A DNA stretch of 64,000 bases from Cerrena zonata (lineage: Eukaryota > Basidiomycota > Agaricomycetes > Polyporales > Cerrenaceae): positions 62,001 to 126,000 of the forward strand of contig JASBNA010000063.1 of NCBI GenBank assembly GCA_038087015.1, written 5' to 3'. Position 1 is the stretch's first letter, and every line of letters begins with the position of its first letter. Made by a program: the position numbers and the translations under genes. The notes under the pieces are model-generated. The model had not been told where the DNA came from. It saw nothing but the letters and a program-made list of their open reading frames with translations, and made no database searches. Below, piece by piece: positions 29,911-42,248 of the stretch.

Positions 29911-30686
29911 ATGGCCATCAAACAAGACGTTGTTACCCGTGAATACACCATCAACTTGCACAAGAGAGTATGTTTTATTTGAATACATTGGATGTTATGA
30001 AGTGAAGACGGAAGTTGGGTGAAGGAATCAAGGACGAACAGGAAATGAAGAAGTACAGTTGGAAGTAGACCCAGGAAATAGACCCAAGAAGTAGCTGAAA
30101 GAATACATGAATGAAGAGATGAATGAAAAGATGAATGAAAAGATGAACGAAGTGAAAGTTTGAGATTAAAGTGAAATATGTATGACGAGTTGACAAGTTA
30201 AAGTTTGGAGCAGTCAACTGTATTAGATTAAGAAGAATGAAGTATTTCATCGGATAAGATGCCGATTCTTACGGTATATGGAAAGGAGAGGTTGAACGAG
30301 TTCATTCATGTTGATGAAAGTTTGGTGTCCAACTAGCAATTTCGTAATTCACTTCACTACATCATATGTTTAAAGCATTATACTAACCATAATTCTAGTT
30401 ACACGGTGTTCATTTCAAAAAGAGAGCTCCAAAAGCTGTCAAAGAAATCAAAAAATTCGCCACTTTACACATGGGTACCACCGATGTTAGATTAGATCCA
30501 AGATTAAACGTTCAATTATGGTCTAGAGGTGTTCAAGGTGTTTCTACCAGATTAAGATTAAGAATCTCCAGAAAGAGAAATGACGAAGAAGATGCTAAGG
30601 AAAAATTATTCGCCTTTGTTGAACCAGTCAATGTCCCATCTGCTAAAGGTTTACACACCGTTAACGTTGAAGATGACGAAGAATAA
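29911..30686 (+). CDS. RPL31: 60S ribosomal protein L31 (spliced)
   Basis: Exon 1 (29911-29967) encodes 19 residues, MAIKQDVVTREYTINLHKR. Exon 2 (30399-30686) continues LHGVHFKKRAPKAVKEIKKF and ends at 30686. The joined protein has 114 residues, as for yeast Rpl31 (113). The intron has GTATGT at 29968, TACTAAC at 30381-30387 and AG at 30397-30398. L31 sits at the peptide exit tunnel of the large subunit. The gene is highly conserved and the frame joins without a shift. Confidence 0.96.
29968..30398 (+). other. Spliceosomal intron of RPL31 (431 bp)
   Basis: The 5' site is GTATGT, the branch site is the perfect TACTAAC (30381-30387) and the 3' site is TTCTAG. The intron contains a short imperfect repeat of GATGAATGAAA at about 30108-30150. 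I searched for box C/D or H/ACA features and found only an isolated TTGATGA (30310-30316) with no matching box D, so no intronic snoRNA is claimed. Confidence 0.95.
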
Positions 30687-31525
30687 ATATTTTAATAGGG
30701 TATAAAATATTTTGTATTAAAATAATATTAACTGTTTGAATCCTTTCTGTAATTAATAATATAATTCTGCGATATAATATCTTGTAGTACCCAATAGTAA
30801 CCAAGTATATCAATCCTACACTAATATATGTTCTAATAACTACATTGAATCTTTGGAAATTGAATGAATATTTATTCGTCTATAAACTCTCTAACTCTGT
30901 TAGTATTTTCCTAAATTCAACTACTTCACATTTTAGAATTAATCAGTGTAACTATGACAAATTTACCAGGTCATTGCAATAGAAACCATGTGCTACCAAA
31001 ACGGTAACGATTCCCAAAGAAAGCTCAATATTGGTAAGAAAAATAAAAAGTTCTTCATCAGCTAATCCCAAACTGCTATGTGATTGTCTTCAAACATACC
31101 TTTCCAAATGAACTTGGTGAAGTAAATCAAACTGAAAAATCTTCTCGATGTTTAGTCTCTTTTATAGTGATGTTTAGTCGCGGAATAAAGTAGGGTAACC
31201 TTTTTTTATAGTGTGGTGTCTGGGTGTCATTCGTTAGGTCCATTTATGACTCTATTTATGGCTCCATCCAGCACCTTGTCTTCATCCAACTGCCTTCAGA
31301 GCCCATCACCGTAATTGCAATGTTGTCCTTGAGGGAATCCAAGCTCGCTGGAAGGATAGCTTGTGCAAAGTGTGCAGATTTGGACAGAAACAGCGGAATC
31401 CACCGTGAAATTTCCCCCACAATAATCTTTTTCTCACTAAATTAGCCCGAGGATTTGGCGGCTATCAACGATTTATAACTTCTCTTATAACTTCGTTACT
31501 ACTTGTTCTTTCTTTGGTTATTGCA
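30687..31525. other. Intergenic region upstream of PEX6
   Basis: No supported gene is present. The segment is AT-rich to about 31080, then has a Rap1-like but imperfect GGTGTCTGGGTGT near 31212-31224. A short ORF at 31224-31445 has no recognisable features. The last 300 bp serve as the PEX6 promoter. A possible oleate-type CGG repeat was looked for and not seen. Confidence 0.5.
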
Positions 31526-34146
31526 ATGCTGCCATCAGTTAGTAATGGTGGGATACCGCCGATCAAGTCGCTTTCAACAATTGCTAATGTTCATATCAGT
31601 AACGATCCAACAATTAATGAATATGATTCTCTTCATATATCATTTGAATTATTCATTAGGCTATTTCCCGATGCATCCAATTCAGATTTCACTTCCAAAA
31701 ATGACATTATTGAATCCAATAACAGAAAGAATCGATTTGTGTTGATCAAGTTCTTAGGGGTGCCCGATTACTTTGATAGTTTCAAAATATATAAAATATC
31801 TAAGATTGATCATCAATCACAAACTTCTAATTCAATCAACTTTATTAATAACTCACAATTGTCAACGTTTGGCAGTCACTTGACTTTCAATACCGCCATC
31901 ATTCAATCTATTGACTATTCGGTTATTCCAAAGTTAGATCAAATTTTCATCAATTTACCAAATCACATCTATGATATATTACAAAATGGCGACGTTGAAT
32001 CACTTAGATCCAAGTTTATCCATGAATACTTGACTCATAGCGGAGCTGTGGTTTCCAATGGCGAAATAATTAGACTTCTAAATGGTCTGATTAAGTTATG
32101 CGAACCAGTTCCTCAAGGTATTGTTAACAGTGAAACAAATATAGTGCTCATTAAAGAGGTTGATGAAGATCAGTCCTCCCCTGATGAAGACAACGAGGAC
32201 TTTGAATCCGACGAAGAGGACTATGATGAAAATGAAGTTGATTTGTCCGACTATTTAGCATCTTCCATGAAATTGGATTTGGTATCTGAATCTTCAAAGC
32301 CAAATTTTGAATTCAATATTAAACCGTTGCCTTCTAAAATTACAATCGATGGTTTACCTCCCTCGGTGGCTAGCGAAGACTTCTGACTTGTTTATTTTTG
32401 TTAATACAAAAGATTTGAAAAAAATTAATTTCCCAATCTTTAATGGTGATTCTGTTATATTAAATTATAAAGAAGACAAAATCATTGTCAAGTTATTTAC
32501 TTTATTAGAACCAAATAATTCATTCTCAACTGGCCACATTTATATCTCGCCGTTGCTTTTAATCAATTCGAACTTGAATCCAAACTCAAAAGTTACAGTC
32601 GAACAAATTCGTAATGAAAACTTGCAAAATAATCAATTCAATGAAATTATCCCTATTGCTAAATCAGTAACCATTTCTCGTATTGCCTCCCCAATAACTA
32701 TGGATCGAACTTTTCAACAAAGTTTTTTCACTGCATTAAAAGACACTTTCCACAATTCCTTTAAATGCATTAGACAAAATGACCTTATAGCAGTTGTGAT
32801 TGATTCTGTTTTGGCCAAAACGTTCTTTGATGTAAGCAACTCACTGACCAATGATGAGAAAAATGCTGTCGAGTCTGAGGAGGCCATTATTCCATCCGGT
32901 GATCCTGATAGTGTTGCATGGTTTAAAATTGTTGAATTAAGTGGTGATGCCTCTGAAACCTCACAATTCATAATTGATCCATTGAAAACAACCTTAATTT
33001 CATCCGGTCTTGAATTTATAAAACTACCAGGTGACGAATTCACTCAATGGTACCAATATTTTGAATTACCACCAATATTTAACTATAACAAAGCTATTCA
33101 AGGAAATCCAGCAAATTTCAAGTATGCAAGCGAATTGAAAAAGATCATCACTACTTGTTTATCAACGCCAATTAAATTGAAAACCTCTATTTTGCTTAAT
33201 TCAATGTCAAGAGGATTGGGTAAGACGACTTTGGTTCGTAATTTATGTTTAGAGCTTGGTTTAAATCTAATTGAATTAGATGGATTTGAATTAATTAATC
33301 CAGGAGCAGAATTGAAAACAGTTGGTTTATTAACTGGTAAAATTGATAAAGTAATTAACGGACAAGATGAAATAACTTCTAACAGTAGTTTCCATGTTAT
33401 TTATTTAAAACATATTGAAAATCTATGTGTTCAAACTAATCAGAACGAGCAAGGGGCCAATATGACAACTTCATTATCGTTAAGAATAGTTCAAACCTTG
33501 AATGAGTATTTGGATAAATATTTAAATGTTATAGTTATTATGAGTTGTAATGATATTGATAAATTGAATGATTCTGTTAGGCTGATGGTTAAATTCCAAA
33601 TAGATTTAAACGTACCAAATGAACAAGAACGTTTAGAAATTTTTAAATTTTTGATATCAAATGAAACCCCAGTGCAAGAAAAACTTGATCCATTTGAAGA
33701 CAAATTAGAATTTCAAGATAATGCTCCCATTGATGTACAAAGTTTCCCATTTTATAGAAGACAAGATGTAAGTTATCAAGCACTTGCATTACAATCAGCC
33801 GGTTTAACTCCACGGGATTTAATATCTATTGTAAATAAAGCTAAACAATTGGCTATTAAAAGATTGATGAAACTTTCTATTGAACAAGGTATACCAATAA
33901 AACAACTTATCAAGATTGGTAATGGAGGAATAATTACCTGGATTCCTGATGATTTCAATAAATCCATTAATGATGCACGTAATCAATTCAGTGATTCTAT
34001 AGGAGCACCGCGTATACCCGATGTTAAATGGGAAGATATTGGAGGACTCGATTTAGTTAAAGATGAAATTTTGGATACTATTGATATGCCATTAAAACAT
34101 CCCGAATTGTTTAATAATGGACTTAAAAAAAGAAGTGGTATTTTAT

Positions 34147-34177
<31 letters not shown>

Positions 34178-35063
34178 ATTAGCAAAAGCAATTGCAACCA
34201 ATTTTCTGTTAAATTTTTTCAGTGTTAAAGGTCCGGAATTACTTAATATGTATATTGGGGAGTCAGAAGCCAATGTACGTCGAGTATTCCAAAAGGCCCG
34301 AGATGCAAAGCCCTGTGTGATTTTTTTCGATGAATTGGATTCGGTTGCACCCAAAAGAGGTAACCAAGGAGATAGTGGAGGGGTTATGGATAGAATTGTA
34401 TCGCAATTATTAGCAGAATTAGATGGGATGAGTGGAGGAGATAATGGAGACGGTGTATTTGTTGTTGGAGCAACCAACAGACCTGATTTATTAGATGAAG
34501 CATTATTGAGACCGGGTAGATTTGATAAAATGTTATATTTAGGAATATCAGATACTGATGAAAAACAAGCTAAGATATTAGAGGCATTGACTAGAAAATT
34601 CAAATTACATGACGATGTTAATTTAGAAGAAATTGCCCATAATTGTTCATTTACATTTACTGGGGCTGATTTTTATGCATTATGTTCTGATTCAATGTTG
34701 AATGCAATGACCAGAAGTGCCAATGAAGTTGATATAAAAATTAAACAAATGAATGAAACTTTGAAGCAACTGGGTAAACCTCCGGTGTCAACTAGATGGT
34801 GGTTTGATAATGTAGCCACCAAAGAAGATATTGAAGTTTTGGTTAGTATGGAAGATTTTATTAAAGCACAAAGTGAATTAAATCCATCGGTTAGTGCTGA
34901 AGAATTACAGCACTATTTAAGAGTTCGGGAGAACTTTGAAGGAGGTAAAGAAAAAGCACAAGAAGCAAGTAATGGATTAAGGGACAAGGTTACCGAGTTA
35001 ATTGGAGAAGATATAAGTGGGATTATTGATGACCACGGTAATATGATAAATATCGGTGGATAA
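31526..35063 (+). CDS. PEX6: Pex6 peroxisomal AAA ATPase, one frameshift
   Basis: The start is the ATG at 31526; the longer frame begins with TTG. Frames 31526-32386 and 32307-35063 join by a +1 shift near 32375-32386 (ASED to DLFIFVN), giving about 1180 residues. The N-terminal domains are followed by a degenerate D1 ATPase (RGLGKTTLVRNL) and a classical D2 with Walker A GPPGTGKT, Walker B FFDELDS and the second-region signature NMYIGESEANVR. With Pex1 it forms the motor that extracts Pex5 from peroxisomal membranes. The CTG codon at 34206-34208 falls where Ser is conserved. Confidence 0.95.
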
Positions 35064-35072
35064 TTACATAGA

Positions 35073-35525
35073 CTATTTTCTAAATAAATAACTTTTATCA
35101 AGAATATCTTTTGCCTGATTAATTTTTTGAGTAAGGTATTGGCTACCGTTTCTATCTGGATGGTTCATCACCATTAATTTTCTATATCGATTTTTCAAGA
35201 TATCTTTATTTAAATGATTGATATCGTCACCTTCGATCCCCATTATCAACAATGCTTCTCTTTCGGTCATCTTCTCTTCGAACCCCGAGGCCCTATAGTG
35301 TCTTTTCAAGTAGTCTAGATGCAGATTTTCGCTTTTAAGTGACGTTGAAGGCGAATCAATTTTGATATTGTTCAAGTACGCAATCATACTGGGCGTCAAA
35401 TGGATGTACTTTCGGTACGCCGCTAGGGTGGACTTGGCCGTGAGGACCGCCACGCTCACTCCTATACCCAAGATAATTGGAACCACCATACTTACTGCCT
35501 TACTTCTTCTTGACTTCATTATCAT
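35073..35525 (-). CDS. MDJ2: Mdj2-type J-protein of the inner mitochondrial membrane
   Basis: The protein has 150 residues from the ATG at 35523-35525; a second Met at residue 13 (35489) opens MVVPIILGIGV and is an equally good start that matches the yeast protein. One hydrophobic segment (about 13-33) precedes the J domain with MTEREALLIMGI and the HPD motif at 122-124. The family is Pam18/Tim14 and its paralogue Mdj2, which stimulate mitochondrial Hsp70 during protein import. The short loop and the N-terminal start fit Mdj2. The stop lies 9 bp past the PEX6 stop on the opposite strand. Confidence 0.85.
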   Translation of the reverse strand: MIMKSRRSKAVSMVVPIILGIGVSVAVLTAKSTLAAYRKYIHLTPSMIAYLNNIKIDSPSTSLKSENLHLDYLKRHYRASGFEEKMTEREALLIMGIEGDDINHLNKDILKNRYRKLMVMNHPDRNGSQYLTQKINQAKDILDKSYLFRK

Positions 35526-35741
35526 ACTTGTATATTATGTCCTGGTTTTCGCCTCCGTACATCCCAAACAAAATTGTGCGTGGTGCACTACCTCTCTTCT
35601 TTGCTGTCAAATAAACCCGTACATCCGGATTATCCGTACACCCGTACATCTTTTTTTTTTTTATTCCCAAGTTGACGTTGACACAAAGGAAAAACTCCGA
35701 TTCCGAGATTTATCAATCCGCCAATGGCCCCCAGCACAGCA

Positions 35742-36145
35742 CTCGGAAGCGTGGAACAGGTTTGGAGGGTGCGCCTGGTGGGCCATGGGGTTTATGGCGA
35801 GAGCATGGAGCTCGCGGACCACCTGAGAGCATTACGTAGTTGGCCTGTTCATCATCTGACGTTAGTCAGATGATAGCACTCGCTCTCCCCCTCGGAGGTG
35901 GGCCTGACTTACGAGGGCGCGTCCGGGGAGTGGCCGACCCCGATCGGAGCACGTTTCCCCAGCGCGGAATATGCGATTAGTAGGCGGCAGGCTGCCCTCG
36001 GAAGTGCCCGGTCTCGGAGTTGGCCCTGGCGCTCTTCTCCCCTCGGAAGTCGCCTCCGTGAGACGGTTGATAGTGGGCCGTTCGTTCGGGACACAACAAA
36101 AACACCTGATGAGAATTTTTTGAAAAATTAATTGAATCAGCACCG
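35742..36145. promoter_or_regulatory. GC-rich promoter of pyruvate kinase with repeated CTCGGA elements
   Basis: CTCGGA occurs at 35742, 35891, 35997, 36013 and 36042; CCCTCGGAAGT appears twice (35995-36005, 36040-36050). TCGGA is also at 35944 and CCGGAAGT near 36141. Read on the other strand, several contain CTTCC, the core of Gcr1 sites. CGG triplets could also serve zinc-cluster activators. The block is far more GC-rich than the rest of the window and sits 110-520 bp upstream of the gene. The bound factors are not known. Confidence 0.5.
35851..35874. repeat. Perfect 10-bp inverted repeat
   Basis: ATCATCTGAC (35851-35860) and GTCAGATGAT (35865-35874) are exact reverse complements separated by GTTA. 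The centre TGACGTTAGTCA could bind a bZIP dimer. It lies in the GC-rich promoter of pyruvate kinase, between MDJ2 and CDC19. Confidence 0.85.
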
Positions 36146-36259
36146 GAAGTGCCAGAAACTCCTGAAACTATATATAAATTGGTAATTCCTCATTGAAAAG
36201 TTTCAATTGGAAAAGCGAAATTTATTTCTTTATCTTATAATAATAATAATAACAATAAT

Positions 36260-37774
36260 ATGTCTCACGCAGCTTTATCTTGGTTAACCAAATTGAATAC
36301 TTCTGAAACCCCTGACAAGGTTTTACGTCGTTCATCAATTATTGGTACTATTGGTCCAAAAACTAATAATGTTGATGTTTTGGTTAAATTAAGAAAAGCC
36401 GGTTTAAACATTGTTCGTATGAATTTCTCTCATGGATCATACGAATACCATCAATCCGTTATTGATAATGCTAAAAAATCCGAAGAAATATATAAAGGAC
36501 GTCCATTGGCCATTGCTTTAGATACCAAAGGACCAGAAATTAGAACTGGTACCACTATTGATGAAAAAGATTATCCAATTCAACCAAACCACGAAATGAT
36601 TTTCACCACCGATGATGCATATTTGAAAAAATGTGATGATAAAATCATGTATATCGATTATAAAAACATTACTAAAGTTATCGAAGCTGGTAGAATCATT
36701 TATGTTGATGATGGGGTTTTATCCTTTGAAGTTTTAGAAGTTGTTGATGATAAAACTTTAAGAGTCAAATCAGTTAATGCTGGTAAAATTTGTTCTCATA
36801 AAGGGGTTAACTTACCAGGTACCGATGTTGATTTACCTGCTTTATCAGAAAAGGATAAAGCTGATATTAAATTTGGGGTTAAAAATGGTGTTCACATGAT
36901 CTTTGCCTCTTTCATTCGTACTGGTGATGATATTAAAGAAATTAGAAAAGTTTTGGGTGAAGAAGGTAAAGATATTCAAATTATTTCTAAAATTGAAAAT
37001 CAACAAGGGGTTAATAACTTCGATGATATTTTAACTCAAACCGATGGGGTTATGGTTGCAAGAGGTGATTTGGGTATTGAAATTCCTGCTCCTCAAGTTT
37101 TCGTTGTTCAAAAACAATTAATTGCTAAATGTAATTTAGCTGCTAAACCAGTTATTTGTGCTACTCAAATGTTAGAATCCATGACTTACAATCCAAGACC
37201 AACCAGAGCTGAAGTTTCTGATGTTGGTAATGCTATCTTAGATGGTGCCGATTGTGTTATGTTATCTGGTGAAACTGCTAAGGGTACTTATCCTTTCGAA
37301 GCTGTTTCAATGATGCATAATACTGCTATCATTGCTGAAAAGGCAATTGCTTATCAACCTTTACATAACGAAATTAGATCCTTGGCTTTAAGACCAACAC
37401 CTACTTCTGAAACTTGTGCTATGGCTGCTGTTTCTGCTTCTTATGAACAAGATGCTAAAGCCATTGTTGTTTTATCCACCTCTGGTTTAACTCCAAGATT
37501 AGTCTCTAAATATAAACCAAACGTTCCAATCATGATGGTTACTAGAAACGATAGAGCCGCTAGATACTCTCATCTTTATAGAGGGGTTTATCCTTTCATC
37601 TACTCTAAACCTCAAGTTGAAAACTGGCAAGAAGATGTCGAAAATAGATTAAGATGGGCTGTTTCCGAAGCAATCGACTTGGGTATCATTAAAAAGGGTG
37701 ACTCCATCATTACCGTCCAAGGTTGGACCCGTGGTGTTGGTCACAGTAACACCATCCGTGTCGTTAAAGCTTAA
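36260..37774 (+). CDS. CDC19: Pyruvate kinase
   Basis: The protein has 504 residues, as in yeasts. Motifs: [17 protein letters not shown] start, [13 protein letters not shown] (about 85-97), [17 protein letters not shown] (about 262-278) and the [20 protein letters not shown] region. The last step of glycolysis, phosphoenolpyruvate to pyruvate with ATP synthesis, is its reaction. The codon use is very biased (few rare codons), as for a highly expressed gene, and the AAT-rich leader just before the ATG fits a strong initiation context. Promoter features are listed separately. Confidence 0.98.
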   Translation: MSHAALSWLTKLNTSETPDKVLRRSSIIGTIGPKTNNVDVLVKLRKAGLNIVRMNFSHGSYEYHQSVIDNAKKSEEIYKGRPLAIALDTKGPEIRTGTTIDEKDYPIQPNHEMIFTTDDAYLKKCDDKIMYIDYKNITKVIEAGRIIYVDDGVLSFEVLEVVDDKTLRVKSVNAGKICSHKGVNLPGTDVDLPALSEKDKADIKFGVKNGVHMIFASFIRTGDDIKEIRKVLGEEGKDIQIISKIENQQGVNNFDDILTQTDGVMVARGDLGIEIPAPQVFVVQKQLIAKCNLAAKPVICATQMLESMTYNPRPTRAEVSDVGNAILDGADCVMLSGETAKGTYPFEAVSMMHNTAIIAEKAIAYQPLHNEIRSLALRPTPTSETCAMAAVSASYEQDAKAIVVLSTSGLTPRLVSKYKPNVPIMMVTRNDRAARYSHLYRGVYPFIYSKPQVENWQEDVENRLRWAVSEAIDLGIIKKGDSIITVQGWTRGVGHSNTIRVVKA

Positions 37775-37938
37775 TCTTTTCTATATATTTAAATACTTTC
37801 ATAATCAATTAATTTATAAACGTTACTTTATACACTGTAAAAACATCACCATATCCGTTGCGTGCGGACTTCAATTTCTTAACAAATCAAAAAAAAAACC
37901 TGAAAAAAAACCTAAAAAAAAAAGAACTCGAGCAATGA

Positions 37939-38883
<945 letters not shown>

Positions 38884-39002
38884 GGTTCTGTTTCATGAGT
38901 TATGATTATGATAAAGTATATTAATTACCAATATTTTCTCTGTAAATACAAAAAGCTATTTATCTATTAAAAAAAAAAAAAAAAAAAAAAAAAATTGTAG
39001 AC

Positions 39003-40789
39003 TCAAGTATATGCAAAATGTAAACTTTCTACTAAATCTTCTGAGACATTAAGTCCCTTGATCACTTTCTTATGAAATTCGTCATTGGACTCTTCGCTTC
39101 CCTTCATTTCAATATCATCATCTTGTGGAATCAACCTTATTTCACCATTAGATATTCTAAATCTCAAGGTTCCATTAATACCTTTCAATTCAAAAGTTAA
39201 ATCCTTATTTTCATTTTGGTATTCGATATCCTCCCAAACTAATTCAATGCCTGAATCTTCTTTACCACTTAAATCCTCGTTATCATTCAGTTCTGTCATA
39301 AAAGTTTCCACGTCAATCTCTTTTGGATTGATAATTTTATTATTGGTATAATTAGCATTTTCTGAAACTGCTCCGAGTCCTAATAATGCTTCTTCGGTAA
39401 CATCATCTGGAAGCTTAAGAGATTCTTTCAATTTCTTCTTAGCTTCTGCTGATAATTCAGTACTTCTCGTACTGATTCCGTGTTCAGTTTTAATTTCGAA
39501 CCCTTGGGTTACCGAATGATGCTTGAGTGATGATCTTATGATATTTGTGAGTATTATTTGATTTCTGAGTATTGCAACCAAATTTGTGATATCACTTAAA
39601 CGATTCAATTCTAGCGATTTTAATGCAATCATTTTATGGGCTAATTGTTGTTTAAATGCAAGTTTGGTTGGTTTATCAAGATCAAAACTGATCATTGCTT
39701 CGTCCTGTTGCAATAAGTTGTATACTTCATCTTCCTCTGGCGATACAGTCAGATAATTAACCAATCCTAAAAGCTCAATACTTGATGCTGGAACATATAC
39801 TGGTTTGTTCAATTTTAAATATATAGACCATCTTTTAGTTTCTGTTGATGACTCCGAGGAATCGCTCGAGGTTGGTGGTATTAATTGAGTTCCATCTTGA
39901 AATCCAAATTTATACTTGATTCGTTGGTTTTGATCATCGTGTAAGATCCAGTCATTATATTTCTGTTCTTCTAAGTAATCGATTGGTTCACGAGTTGTTT
40001 CATCAATATATAATTCAAAGCTATACTCATCGTCAGTGAGACTAGTTTCGTGGTCTAGATACCTTAGATCCTTCCAGTATGTTATAAATAATCCAAGTTC
40101 ATTGGTTTTTATGTTGTTCGATGATGGTTTCCCCTATTTTACTAGCGTAACCTTTTTCAATTTGCCAATTACCTGGTTGTTTCTCTAACTCGATTTTGTG
40201 AATAACGTGGAATAATAATACAAGAGAGTTAAAATAATGGAATAAATCCAATGATGAGGAAGACAACCTATCAAGATTAGATATAAACTTTAGATTTTCA
40301 GGGAAGGTATTCAATTTTAACTGATTCAAGTTATTGAAAAGTAGTTTTTCGATTCCGTTTTCATGGAAATCCCTTAATGTAATTGAGTAAGCATGCTCCT
40401 TTGTCAAATCAAGAGTTATAACCTTGGTTCCATTATTTTCTGATCTACTAATGTACAGTTCGACTTCAGCCAGTGGCATGTCATGATCATTTTCTTCACT
40501 GGATTTACGGCTGGCTAATGAGATCCCCACTCTGATTATATTTTTATCGTCAGTGAAATCTATATCTATCAACAGCCTCGTCCCAGCTATTGATAACCTC
40601 GCATGTTTATCTGTAGAACCTTTTAGCTTTGTCAAAGAATTACTAAAACTAACATCAGTATCAACAAAAGTTTCAAATTTCAAATGTCTGGCCAATTTCT
40701 GTATTAGTTCAATGGACACATTGAAAGTAGGGCGACTTCTCATACAACTTCGCCAATGACGCCTCCAAGCTCTCGTTGAAGCTTGTCAT
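39003..40789 (-). CDS. MED1: Mediator subunit Med1, two frameshifts
   Basis: The start I prefer is the ATG at 40787-40789 (MTSFNESLEASLAKLYEK). A +1 shift near 40743-40748 then enters the frame with RPTFNVSIELIQKLARHLKF, the Med1 N-terminal pattern. Another +1 shift near 40103-40110, in an A run, joins ELGLFITYWKDLRYLDHETS and the rest to 39003. The whole protein has about 595 residues, similar to yeast Med1 (566). Med1 belongs to the Mediator middle module and is linked to regulated transcription. Without the shifts only 214- and 269-residue pieces would remain. Confidence 0.8.
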
Positions 40790-40997
40790 TTCACTAGTGG
40801 TCTATCTCTGTATATCGTTAACTGTATAATTCAATCTATTTGGGTTCGACTTTCTGTTTAGCTTTGAGGTAAAAACTTCTGGTGTGCGGATCTTTGAAAA
40901 TTTTTCAAAAAAAAAAAAATTAAAATAAAATACTTTAGAAGATGAATCAGAATCACATCTTGAAGACATAATTCAGAATATTTGGAATACTGCAAAC

Positions 40998-42071
40998 ATG
41001 AGTGACAGTCTCACACCTGAAATATTGGCTTTGGTGGACCCAGTGGTGTCCCAGATGAAGCGTCACCAAATCGGTGGTGACAAGGACATTGCATTGGCCA
41101 TTGCCCATTTATTGATGAGAGTTATATCGGCAGCTAGATGGAGTAATTCTTATGATTTAATTGCTTTGATTAGAAAAGTTGGTACTGTCATGATAAATGC
41201 GCAGCCTCGAGAGATGATCACCGGTAACATCATAAGACGAGTTTTAGCATTGATAAGAGATGAGATTGAAACCGAAGGAAATAATGATAATACCCCAATG
41301 ATGAGTTCGATGTTTAGTTTATTAAGTACCAATAATAATAATAATAAGTCGGATCAAAATCAACTGAAGAAACAAAGTAGTGATTTCAGATCAATCATAA
41401 TTCAAGGTATAAGAGATTTAATCGATGAAATTCAAAATGTTAATGAGGGTATCGAAACCATGTCAGCTGATTTAATTCACGATAATGAGATCTTATTGAC
41501 ACCTACACCTACTTCAGATACCCTTTTACAATTCCTCATTAGAGCAAGATCCAAAAGAAAGTTTACTGTTCTTGTCACTGAAAATTACCCCAATGATATT
41601 AAAGCTGCTCACATTTTTGCCAAAAAATTATGTGATCATAAGATTGAGACTATCGTGATACCTGATACAACTACATTTGCAGTCATGTCTCGTGTTGGAA
41701 AAGTCATATTGGGGACTAAATCTGTTTTCGCCAATGGAGGTTGTATGGCAAATTCGGGTGTTGCTAACGTAGTTGAATGTGCCAAAGAACATAAAACTCC
41801 CGTTTTGGCTGTTGCTGGTTTATATAAATTATCCCCATTATATCCTTTCAATCGTGATGATTTGATCGAAGTGGGTAATTCCGGTAAAGTTTTGGATTAT
41901 AGTGATTCCAAACTAGTTGATAACGTCGATGTAGTCACCAATCCTTTGGATGATTATGTCTCCCCCGAACATATCGATATTTATATCACCAATATTGGTG
42001 GGTTCGCTCCTTCTTTCATATATAGAATTGTCCTAGACAACTACAAAGTGGAAGATAATAATTTAGATTAG
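40998..42071 (+). CDS. GCD7: Translation factor eIF2B beta subunit
   Basis: The protein has 357 residues and an intact frame. The N-terminal helical part includes VVSQMKRHQIGGDKDIALAI and LLMRVISAARW. The C-terminal Rossmann-like half contains LIHDNEILLTPTPTSDTLLQ, FTVLVTENYPNDIKAAHIFA and YLSPEHIDIYITNIGGFAPS-like sequence. It is the beta member of the eIF2B regulatory subcomplex (alpha, beta, delta), which senses phosphorylated eIF2 and so controls Gcn4 translation. The pattern fits beta better than alpha or delta. A run of A precedes the leader (40907-40919). Confidence 0.95.
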   Translation: MSDSLTPEILALVDPVVSQMKRHQIGGDKDIALAIAHLLMRVISAARWSNSYDLIALIRKVGTVMINAQPREMITGNIIRRVLALIRDEIETEGNNDNTPMMSSMFSLLSTNNNNNKSDQNQLKKQSSDFRSIIIQGIRDLIDEIQNVNEGIETMSADLIHDNEILLTPTPTSDTLLQFLIRARSKRKFTVLVTENYPNDIKAAHIFAKKLCDHKIETIVIPDTTTFAVMSRVGKVILGTKSVFANGGCMANSGVANVVECAKEHKTPVLAVAGLYKLSPLYPFNRDDLIEVGNSGKVLDYSDSKLVDNVDVVTNPLDDYVSPEHIDIYITNIGGFAPSFIYRIVLDNYKVEDNNLD

Positions 42072-42248
42072 TCATTCTTCTCTCTATGTAAATTAATACA
42101 AGTTTAAGTATATTTTGTCAAAAAAACTGCAAATTTTCTAAAAATAAGCCTAGTCCGCAATTCTTACCCGATATTGCTACATCAAACCTCCCTTTTAAAC
42201 CGATTAATAAGTTTTTCTTATCATACTATACAATCGACAATCAGCAAG

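Noticed and set aside
30000..30398. snoRNA inside the RPL31 intron
   Set aside because: Only an isolated box-C-like TTGATGA was found, with no box D or pairing ends.
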